From NCBI GenBank assembly GCA_016190405.1, contig JACPQO010000080.1:1-5253 (forward strand): a DNA stretch of 5,253 bases, read 5' to 3'. The DNA comes from Chloroflexota bacterium. Lineage in GTDB: Bacteria; Chloroflexota; Dehalococcoidia; SM23-28-2; RBG-16-64-32. The notes below the pieces were generated by a model that did not search any database, was not told where the DNA came from, and worked only from the letters and a program-made list of their open reading frames with translations. Positions 1-4,338 of this stretch are shown here, piece by piece. Position numbers and translations under genes: made by a program. The first letter of the stretch is position 1. Each line of letters opens with the position of its first letter.

Positions 1-206
1 TCGGCACCTCGCGCAAGTCCACCATCGGCGTCGTGCTGGGGCTGCCGGTCGAAGAGCGGCTGGAAGGGACGGCGGCTACGGTGGCCCTGTCCATCGCCAA
101 CGGCGCGGACATCGTGCGCGTCCACGACGTGAAGGAGATGGCCCGCGTGGCGCGAATGGCGGACGCCGTGGTGCGCGGCTGGAGCCGCGAAGAAGCGGCC
201 CAATGA
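1..206 (+). CDS. folP: Dihydropteroate synthase, C-terminal end (5' partial)
   Basis: The reading frame enters at base 3 and gives 67 residues before a TGA at 204-206. It begins GTSRKSTIG, the conserved DHPS SRK segment whose lysine contacts the p-aminobenzoate/pyrophosphate site. It goes on through TAATVALSIANGADIVRVHDV, which carries the late Arg and His (RVHDV) typical of the active site. The enzyme condenses p-aminobenzoate with hydroxymethyl-dihydropterin pyrophosphate in the cytoplasm to make dihydropteroate. Only the last quarter of the barrel is present and the start lies upstream of the window. The stop overlaps the next gene's ATG (ATGA at 203-206), and folK lies one gene further on, which supports a folate operon. 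The motif match is strong and I see no damage in this portion. Confidence 0.95.
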   Translation, partial: GTSRKSTIGVVLGLPVEERLEGTAATVALSIANGADIVRVHDVKEMARVARMADAVVRGWSREEAAQ

Positions 207-634
207 CCGAAGCCGAAGCGAGCGGCGCCTTCGACGAGCGGCGGCGCAGCCCCTTCAGCGCCTTCATCGGCACCGAGATGGAGGAGATGCGCGACGGCTA
301 CGTGCGGCTGTCGCTGCGCCTCCAACCGCACCACACGAACCCCAACGGGGTGATGCACGGCGGCGTGGTGACCACGATGATGGACTCGGCGCTGGGGGCG
401 GCCCTGGGCAGCCTGCGCGGCGAGGAGGCGAAGCGCAACCCCCACGCCACCATCGAAATGAACGCCAGCTTCCTGGCCGCCGCCCGCCCCGGCGACGAGA
501 TAGTCGTGGAGGCGCGGGTGCTGCGGTTGGGCAAGAGCATCGCCTTCGGCGAGGCGGAGGCGCGCCGGCGGGGCGACGGCGAGCTCATCGCCAAGGGCCG
601 CTTCACCTTCGCTATCCCCAACCGGAGGCGCTGA
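203..634 (+). CDS. PaaI-family hotdog-fold thioesterase
   Basis: This 143-residue protein has the length of a single hotdog domain. The core motif is NPNGVMHGGVVTTMMDSALG at residues 46-65. It has the HGG turn (52-54) and the acidic residue D61 on the central helix, which are the usual catalytic features of the PaaI/4HBT acyl-CoA thioesterase group. The family hydrolyses acyl- or aryl-CoA thioesters in the cytoplasm, usually as a tetramer; the substrate here cannot be read from the sequence. The ATG start overlaps the folP stop by four bases, and the stop shares one base with the folK start (TGATG at 632-636). It is therefore translated together with two folate genes, although no thioester step is known in dihydrofolate synthesis. 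It may be a general housekeeping thioesterase that only shares the operon. Family call is firm; function is open. Confidence 0.88.
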   Translation: MTEAEASGAFDERRRSPFSAFIGTEMEEMRDGYVRLSLRLQPHHTNPNGVMHGGVVTTMMDSALGAALGSLRGEEAKRNPHATIEMNASFLAAARPGDEIVVEARVLRLGKSIAFGEAEARRRGDGELIAKGRFTFAIPNRRR

Positions 635-1164
635 TGGCCACCGTTTACCTGGGGTTGGGCGCCAACCTGGGCAACCGCGAGGCGAACCTGCGCATGGCCC
701 TGCGCGGCCTCACCCGCATGGCCCGCCTGGAGGCCGTCTCCTCCCTCTACGAGACGGACCCGGTGGGCATTCCCGACCAGCCGCCCTTCTACAACGCCGC
801 CTGTCGCATCGAGACCGGGCTGGAGCCGCGCTCGCTTCTGCGTTTCCTCCAGAACCTGGAGCGCGAGATCGGCCGCCGGTCCGGCGGGCCCCGCGGCGGG
901 CCGCGGCCCATCGACATCGACATCCTGCTATACGAAGAGCGCGTCATCGATGAGGAAGGGCTGACCGTCCCGCACCCGCGGCTGCCGGAGCGGGCGTTCG
1001 TGCTGGCGCCCCTGGCCGAGATCGCGGCGGACGCGCGGCACCCGTCCCTGGGCAAGACCGTGGCCGAGCTGCGCGTGGCTGCCGGCGGAGAAGGCGTGCG
1101 GCTGATCGCGGATAGAGGCTGGGACGGGGTGATGGGCGCGGAGGGGGAGACGGTCCGGCTGTAG
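634..1164 (+). CDS. folK: 2-amino-4-hydroxy-6-hydroxymethyldihydropteridine diphosphokinase (HPPK)
   Basis: HPPK transfers pyrophosphate from ATP to 6-hydroxymethyl-7,8-dihydropterin, making the substrate used by FolP. The 176-residue length is normal. Visible motifs are LGLGANLGNRE (6-16), YETDPVG and QPPFYNA (39-55), the metal-binding GPRPIDIDILLY (89-100, with D94 and D96), and VPHPRLPERAFVLAPLAEI (112-130). A GGAGG ribosome site at 624-628 lies five bases before the ATG, and the start overlaps the thioesterase stop by one base. Loop 3 is unusual: GRRSGGPRGG (80-89) has glycine where the E. coli enzyme has Trp89 and serine where it has Arg84, while the counterparts of Arg82 and Arg92 (R81, R91) remain. 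Trp at that site is not universal, so I expect an active enzyme. No folB lies beside it. The gene ends nine bases before a convergent gene. Confidence 0.95.
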   Translation: MATVYLGLGANLGNREANLRMALRGLTRMARLEAVSSLYETDPVGIPDQPPFYNAACRIETGLEPRSLLRFLQNLEREIGRRSGGPRGGPRPIDIDILLYEERVIDEEGLTVPHPRLPERAFVLAPLAEIAADARHPSLGKTVAELRVAAGGEGVRLIADRGWDGVMGAEGETVRL

Positions 1165-1177
1165 GAGCGACCCCTAC
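1161..1177. terminator. Small hairpin spanning both convergent stop codons
   Basis: GTAGG (1161-1165) can pair with CCTAC (1173-1177) across a seven-base loop. The stem holds the TAG stop of folK on one strand and the TAG stop of the convergent membrane-protein gene on the other. A hairpin between convergent genes could end transcription from both sides. The stem is only five base pairs and no T-run follows on either side, so it is not a classical intrinsic terminator. Its GTAGGrGCGAC core also resembles a dispersed repeat motif, part of which recurs inverted at 3121-3131. Confidence 0.2.
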
Positions 1178-1413
1178 GATTCCGTCGGGGACTCCAGGGG
1201 CAGCTCTTCGCCCAGCTCCTCGATCTCTTCTTCTTCGGCCGTGAACATCGTCCAGCCGATCCAGAAGGCGAGGGCGGAGACGGCGGCCAGGGCGCCCATG
1301 ACGGGCAGGGCCACCGCCAGGTAGCTGCGACGCAGGATGGCCCACAGGAACAGGACCATCTGGAACACCGCCACGATCATGATGATCAGCCCGGTCTGCT
1401 GTGACCTCTCCAT
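1174..1413 (-). CDS. Small two-helix membrane protein with acidic C-terminal tail
   Basis: I do not recognise a named family. The 79-residue product has two hydrophobic segments, about residues 8-27 and 31-57, joined by a short RRS loop. A strongly acidic tail follows (AEEEEIEELGEELPLE, 59-74). By the positive-inside rule the RR loop would be cytoplasmic and both termini outside, but only one other positive residue (R3) supports this. There is no cleavable signal peptide or lipobox. The start is well supported: the minus-strand TAGGAG (1420-1425) lies six bases before the ATG, and that ribosome site contains the stop codon of the upstream Trm112 gene. The nine-base gap means the two genes form one transcript. 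It might be a small accessory membrane protein, but nothing in the sequence gives a role. Expression is likely; function is unknown. Confidence 0.72.
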   Translation of the reverse strand: MERSQQTGLIIMIVAVFQMVLFLWAILRRSYLAVALPVMGALAAVSALAFWIGWTMFTAEEEEIEELGEELPLESPTES

Positions 1414-1422
1414 GGACGACTC

Positions 1423-1611
1423 CTAGCTGCTCTTGCGCAGCTCGGGCGGCAGGAGGTTGGGGATGCGGTCCTCGATGGGGTAGCGCTCGGAGCACTTCTG
1501 GCAGGTCAGGTAGCCGCTGACGACCTCCTGGGCGTTCTCCTCTTCCACGGTCAGGTCCAGGGGGCTCTTGCAGACGGGGCAGGCCAGGATTTCGACCAAG
1601 TCTTTTCGCAT
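1423..1611 (-). CDS. Trm112-family zinc-ribbon protein
   Basis: The 62-residue product matches the bacterial Trm112/UPF0434 (YcaR-like) family in length and pattern. It opens MRKDLVEILACPVC, with CPVC at 11-14, a second pair CQKC at 37-40, and the closing YPIEDRIPNLLP (44-55). The four cysteines would bind zinc, although in this family they are not always all conserved. Eukaryotic and archaeal Trm112 proteins are activating partners of methyltransferases; the bacterial members are small, cytoplasmic and less well understood. An in-frame ATG 13 codons upstream (1648-1650) is rejected. It lies in the spacer of a strong promoter, whereas the ATG at 1611 follows a GAGGAG site by eight bases and starts exactly where the family starts. 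The gene heads a two-gene unit with the membrane protein downstream. Confidence 0.9.
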   Translation of the reverse strand: MRKDLVEILACPVCKSPLDLTVEEENAQEVVSGYLTCQKCSERYPIEDRIPNLLPPELRKSS

Positions 1612-1619
1612 AGGCGGGG

Positions 1620-1625
1620 CTCCTC
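1620..1625 (-). promoter_or_regulatory. Ribosome binding site that fixes the Trm112 start
   Basis: GAGGAG on the minus strand lies eight bases before the ATG at 1611. The predicted transcript begins at about 1626, so the leader would be only about 15 bases long, with this site at its very 5' end. It rules out the upstream ATG at 1650. Confidence 0.75.
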
Positions 1626-1632
1626 GTCCGAC

Positions 1633-1661
1633 ATTGTAAGCCGGGGCCACCAGGGCGTCAA
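1633..1661 (-). promoter_or_regulatory. Sigma70-type promoter of the Trm112-membrane protein unit
   Basis: On the minus strand the -35 box is TTGACG (1661-1656) and the -10 box is TACAAT (1638-1633). Each matches the consensus at five of six positions and the spacer is the optimal 17 bases. Transcription should start near 1626. A weaker second candidate lies further upstream (TTGACC at 1693-1688, TACACC at 1669-1664, 18-base spacer). Confidence 0.7.
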
Positions 1662-1714
1662 ACGGTGTACTCCGAACGAGCGCGCCCGGTCAAAGCCGCC
1701 ACCCCGGCCGGCGA

Positions 1715-1743
1715 TTGACTTGCCCCTGGCCCCGGCCTATCGT
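1715..1743 (+). promoter_or_regulatory. Sigma70-type promoter for the MBL hydrolase gene
   Basis: TTGACT (1715-1720) and TATCGT (1738-1743) are separated by exactly 17 bases, matching the consensus at five and four of six positions. Transcription would start near 1750 and leave a leader of about 47 bases. No other promoter is evident before gcvT, so this one may also serve the glycine cleavage genes by read-through. Confidence 0.5.
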
Positions 1744-1796
1744 GAGGTGGTGGCTGGGTTCGTGGCGGACACGCAGGCTGGGCATCTCTCCCTCTC

Positions 1797-2669
1797 ATGA
1801 GTCAGTGGTTGCGTTTGGGCGGGCTTGAGCTGCTGGTCGTCAGCGACGGCGTCCTGCGCCTGGACGCCGGGGCCGTGTTCGGGCTAACGCCAAGGGTGAT
1901 GTGGGAGCCCTACGTGCCGGACATCGACGAAAAGCACCGCCTGCCCATGGGGCTGAACAGTCTGGTGGTCCGCGCCGGCGGGAAGACGGTGCTGATTGAG
2001 ACCGGCGTGGGCACCAAGACGTCGCGCGCGCCCGGCGGCGCCGGCGCCGAGACCGGCGGCCGGCTGCTGGCCAACCTGGCCAAGGAGGGCATCCAGCCCC
2101 AGGACGTGGACATCGTGGTGAACACGCACCTGCACTTCGACCACGTGGGCGGCAATACGGTGGCGGCAGGCGGACGCCCGCTGCCCGCCTTCCCGCGGGC
2201 CCGCTACTTCGTGCCGAAGGGCGAGTGGGAGACGGCCAGCCACCCCAACGAGCGCACCCGCGGCACCTACCTGCCGGAGAACTTCGAGCCCCTGGAGGAC
2301 ACCCGGCAGGTGGAGCTGGTGGAGGGGGAGGTCGAGGTGGTGAAGGGCATGCGCCTGGTGCCGGCGCCCGGCCACACCGCCGACCACTGCATCGTGGAGA
2401 TAGAGTCGGGTGGCGAGCTGGCGCTCTACGTGGGCGAGCTGGCCCAGCAGCCGGTGATGCTGGAGCGCGTCGCCTGGATCTCGGCCTTCGACGTGCTGCC
2501 CCTGGTCTCCCTGGAGACCAAGAAGCGGGTCATCGAGCGCGCCATCGACCGGCGGGCCCTGCTCGTCTGCGTGCACGCGCCGTACCCCGGGCTGGGACGG
2601 CTACGGTTGGAGGACTCCAAGCGCAAGTGGGAGGCGCTGGAAGTGGGCGAGAGAAGGCTGGACCCATGA
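1797..2669 (+). CDS. Metallo-beta-lactamase-fold hydrolase
   Basis: This 290-residue protein has the MBL-fold hydrolase pattern. NSLVVRAGGKTVLIETGVG (54-72) precedes the metal-binding NTHLHFDHVGGN (109-120), with H111, H113, D115 and H116. A further histidine lies in APGHTADH (H193), and a late one in VHAPYPGLGRL (H260). The layout resembles the branch that includes lactonases and methyl-parathion-hydrolase-like enzymes; substrate cannot be assigned. The position after strand YVG that normally holds the metal-bridging Asp is Glu (GELAQQP, E214), which could alter metal binding. There is no signal peptide, so it is probably cytoplasmic. The ATG start is chosen because no other start codon occurs in frame back to a TGA at 1743, although the ribosome site is weak. 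It follows a promoter at 1715-1743 and ends 97 bases before gcvT. Confidence 0.87.
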   Translation: MSQWLRLGGLELLVVSDGVLRLDAGAVFGLTPRVMWEPYVPDIDEKHRLPMGLNSLVVRAGGKTVLIETGVGTKTSRAPGGAGAETGGRLLANLAKEGIQPQDVDIVVNTHLHFDHVGGNTVAAGGRPLPAFPRARYFVPKGEWETASHPNERTRGTYLPENFEPLEDTRQVELVEGEVEVVKGMRLVPAPGHTADHCIVEIESGGELALYVGELAQQPVMLERVAWISAFDVLPLVSLETKKRVIERAIDRRALLVCVHAPYPGLGRLRLEDSKRKWEALEVGERRLDP

Positions 2670-2770
2670 GAAAGGCACGCTGCGGCCGGGAAACGCTCAG
2701 CCTTCGACAGGCTCAGGCTTCGCTGGCCCTTCTAGGCCCTTCGACAAGCTCAGGGCGAACGGAATCATGA
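2666..2770 (+). CDS. Possible 34-codon bridging ORF built largely from repeats
   Basis: An ATG at 2666 overlaps the MBL stop (ATGA, 2666-2669). Its frame stays open through both repeat copies to a TGA at 2768-2770 that overlaps the gcvT ATG (ATGA, 2767-2770). It would encode 34 residues, beginning [13 protein letters not shown] and ending [11 protein letters not shown]. The second half is what the dispersed repeat encodes in this frame, so the peptide itself is probably meaningless. A partial AGAAGG ribosome site lies eight bases before the ATG. If translated, it would couple ribosome flow from the MBL gene to gcvT, whose own ribosome site is poor. It may equally be chance. Confidence 0.22.
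   Translation: MRKARCGRETLSLRQAQASLALLGPSTSSGRTES
2701..2717 (+). repeat. Dispersed repeat unit, copy 1
   Basis: CCTTCGACAGGCTCAGG differs by one base from the copy at 2738-2754, in the same orientation 37 bases downstream. I recall this core (inverted: CCTGAGCYTGTCGAAGG) as a repeat common between genes in many GC-rich bacterial genomes; that is memory and was not searched. GCTCAG also occurs just before it at 2695, giving a mosaic look. Confidence 0.7.
2738..2754 (+). repeat. Dispersed repeat unit, copy 2, abutting gcvT
   Basis: CCTTCGACAAGCTCAGG continues as GCGAACGG to 2762, the full form of this repeat as I remember it. It ends four bases before the gcvT ATG. A shorter direct repeat, GGCCCTTC, occurs at 2725-2732 and 2735-2742, so the stretch between the copies is also repeat-derived. 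In reverse it reads as the PFALSLSKG peptide often seen in mispredicted genes. Confidence 0.75.
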
Positions 2771-3936
2771 GCGAGCAGCCAGCCACCGGCATCCTCCGCC
2801 GAACCTGCCTCCACGATGAGCACCTGCGGCTCGGCGCGCGCCTGGTCCCCTTCGCGGGCTGGGAGATGCCGGTGCAGTACGCGGGCATCCTGGAGGAGCA
2901 CCGGGCGGTGCGCCAGCGGGTGGGGGTGTTCGACGTGTCGCACATGGGCCGCTTCGAGTACCTGGGATCGGAGGCGGGACGGCTGCTGCGCTACGTCTGC
3001 ACCTACGACATCGCCCGCCTGGCGCCGGGCGAGGGCCACTACGCCGCCGTCTGCCGCGAGGACGGCGGCATCCTGGACGACGTGTATGTGTTCTGTCTTC
3101 CGCCTGAGGGCGCGGCGAGCGGCGCCCCTACCGCGTCGGGCGGGAGAGGGGCAGGGGGTGAGGGCTACCTCCTGGTGGCCAACGCCAGCAACGCCGAGAA
3201 GGTCCGCGACTGGATCGCGGCCCACATGAGCGGCTTCGATGCCCGCTTCCAGGACCGGCATGCCAGCACGGCCATGATCGCGGTACAGGGCCCGCGGGCC
3301 ATCGAAGTCCTGGGTGGGTTGCTAGGGGAGGAGGCAGCGCGCTCCGTCCGGCCCAGACACTGCGCCCCGTTCTCCTGGCGGGGCGAGACGGTGTTCGCTT
3401 CCCGCACGGGGTACACGGGGGAGGACGGGATGGAGCTGGTCACCGATGCGGCGGCGGGGCCGGCCCTGTGGCGGGCGCTGCTGGAGGCCGGCGTGCTGCC
3501 TTGCGGCCTGGGCGCCCGCGACACCCTGCGGCTGGAGGCCGCGCTGCTGCTGTACGGCAACGACATGGACGAATCCGTGAACCCGTACGACATCGGGTTG
3601 GGCTGGGTGGTCACGCTGGACGACGGCGCCGACTTCATCGGCCGCGAGGCGCTGCTGCGAATCCGCGAAGCTGGCCCGCAGCGGCTGCTGGTCTGCCTGG
3701 AGACGCAAGGCCGGGGCGTCATGCGGGCCGGCTGCGCCATCTTGCACGCGGGCCGGGAGGCCGGTAAAGTCACCAGCGGCGGCTACTCCCCGACCCTTGG
3801 GGTCAGCATCGGCATGGGGTTCGTGCCCGCGGAGCTGGCGGTGGAGGGGACGGAACTGACCGTCGACGTGCGGGGCAAACCCCTGTCCGCGCGGGTGGTG
3901 CCGCGGCCCTTCTACAAGCGTCCCAGGCAACCATAG
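2767..3936 (+). CDS. gcvT: Glycine cleavage system T protein (aminomethyltransferase)
   Basis: GcvT takes the aminomethyl group from the lipoyl arm of GcvH, releases ammonia and passes the methylene to tetrahydrofolate. The 389 residues show the family pattern. [28 protein letters not shown] lies near the N terminus, followed by GVFDVSHMG and GGILDD (100-105), which carries the catalytic aspartate. Next come [20 protein letters not shown] (213-224), [10 protein letters not shown] (249-258), and the C-terminal VVPRPFYKR. After [15 protein letters not shown] an 18-residue Gly/Ala-rich insert (about 115-132) interrupts the sheet before YLLVANASN. It matches a 54-bp insertion at DNA level. The insert adds no stop or frameshift, so the protein may still work with a surface loop. 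The ATG is supported by the usual N-terminal length, but the repeat upstream leaves only a poor ribosome site. It heads gcvT-gcvH-gcvPA. Confidence 0.95.
   Translation: MSEQPATGILRRTCLHDEHLRLGARLVPFAGWEMPVQYAGILEEHRAVRQRVGVFDVSHMGRFEYLGSEAGRLLRYVCTYDIARLAPGEGHYAAVCREDGGILDDVYVFCLPPEGAASGAPTASGGRGAGGEGYLLVANASNAEKVRDWIAAHMSGFDARFQDRHASTAMIAVQGPRAIEVLGGLLGEEAARSVRPRHCAPFSWRGETVFASRTGYTGEDGMELVTDAAAGPALWRALLEAGVLPCGLGARDTLRLEAALLLYGNDMDESVNPYDIGLGWVVTLDDGADFIGREALLRIREAGPQRLLVCLETQGRGVMRAGCAILHAGREAGKVTSGGYSPTLGVSIGMGFVPAELAVEGTELTVDVRGKPLSARVVPRPFYKRPRQP
3105..3165 (+). repeat. In-frame 54-bp insertion in gcvT with 7-bp direct repeats
   Basis: TGAGGGC occurs at 3105-3111 and again at 3159-3165, exactly 54 bases (18 codons) apart. 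Deleting one copy plus the sequence between gives [21 protein letters not shown], the usual gap-free GcvT spacing. The inserted DNA, read in reverse, starts CCCTCACCCCCTGCCCCTC. I remember that as a widespread dispersed repeat motif, but could not search for it. GCCCCT (3124-3129) can pair with AGGGGC (3147-3152). The flanking heptamer may be a target duplication or part of the element. Confidence 0.75.
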
Positions 3937-3948
3937 GAGCGCAGACGA

Positions 3949-4338
3949 TTGTCCAGTCCTCCCGACTTGATGTACACCAAGGAGCACGAGTGGGTCAGGG
4001 TTGACGCCGAGGTGGCGACCGTCGGGATCACGGAGTACGCCCAGGACCAGCTCGGCGATATAGTGTACGTGGACCTGCCGGCAGTCGGGGCCGAGGTCTC
4101 CCAGCTCCAGAAGTTCGGCGAGATCGAGTCGGTTAAAGCCGTCTCGGAGCTGTTCTCGCCGCTGTCGGGGGAAGTGGTGGAAGCGAACGTGGCGCTGGCC
4201 GAGAAGCCGGAGCTGGTGAACGAATCGCCCTACGGCGAAGGCTGGATGATCCGGGTGCGCCTGAGCGACCCCAGCGAGCCGGACGGGCTCCTCTCCGCCC
4301 AGGAGTACGACGACTACATAGCTCAGGGGACCGGATGA
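3949..4338 (+). CDS. gcvH: Glycine cleavage system H protein (lipoyl carrier)
   Basis: GcvH shuttles the aminomethyl intermediate between the P, T and L proteins on a lipoylated lysine. The 129-residue product has PPDLMYTKEHEWVRV (4-18), VGITEYAQDQLGDIVYVDLP (25-44) and the lipoyl site GEIESVKAVSELFSPLSGEV (57-76), with K63 as the modified lysine. The start is TTG at 3949. An ATG at 3970 would remove the conserved P-DL segment before YTKEHEWV, and TAGGAG (3934-3939) lies nine bases before the TTG, so the longer form is preferred. That ribosome site contains the gcvT stop codon, with 12 bases between the genes. Its stop overlaps the gcvPA ATG (4335-4338). Lipoylation would need LipA/LipB or LplA enzymes from elsewhere. 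Confidence 0.96.
   Translation: MSSPPDLMYTKEHEWVRVDAEVATVGITEYAQDQLGDIVYVDLPAVGAEVSQLQKFGEIESVKAVSELFSPLSGEVVEANVALAEKPELVNESPYGEGWMIRVRLSDPSEPDGLLSAQEYDDYIAQGTG

Noticed and set aside
944..1495. 183-codon open frame on the minus strand across folK and the membrane-protein gene
   Set aside because: It is a Pro/Arg/Ala-rich frame typical of GC-rich shadows, and it covers well-supported genes on both strands.
1612..1650. Longer Trm112 product starting at the ATG at 1648-1650
   Set aside because: That ATG lies between the -35 and -10 boxes of the gene's own promoter, and the added 13 residues are not family-like.
1884..2576. 230-codon minus-strand frame inside the MBL gene
   Set aside because: The His/Gly/Leu-rich composition mirrors the real gene's codons, and no motif or ribosome site is seen.
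2695..2762. CRISPR array
   Set aside because: There are only two 17-bp units with a 20-base gap, the gap is itself repeat-derived, and no cas genes are present.
2670..2766. Glycine riboswitch upstream of gcvT
   Set aside because: The spacer is short and made largely of repeats, with no recognisable glycine aptamer helices or conserved junction sequence.
2225..2770. 181-codon plus-strand frame overlapping the MBL 3' end
   Set aside because: It is a Gly/Ala/Arg-rich shadow; only its final part from 2666 is kept, as a possible coupling ORF.
3091..3170. gcvT as a frameshifted pseudogene
   Set aside because: The insert is exactly 18 codons, the frame is intact, and all downstream motifs follow in order.
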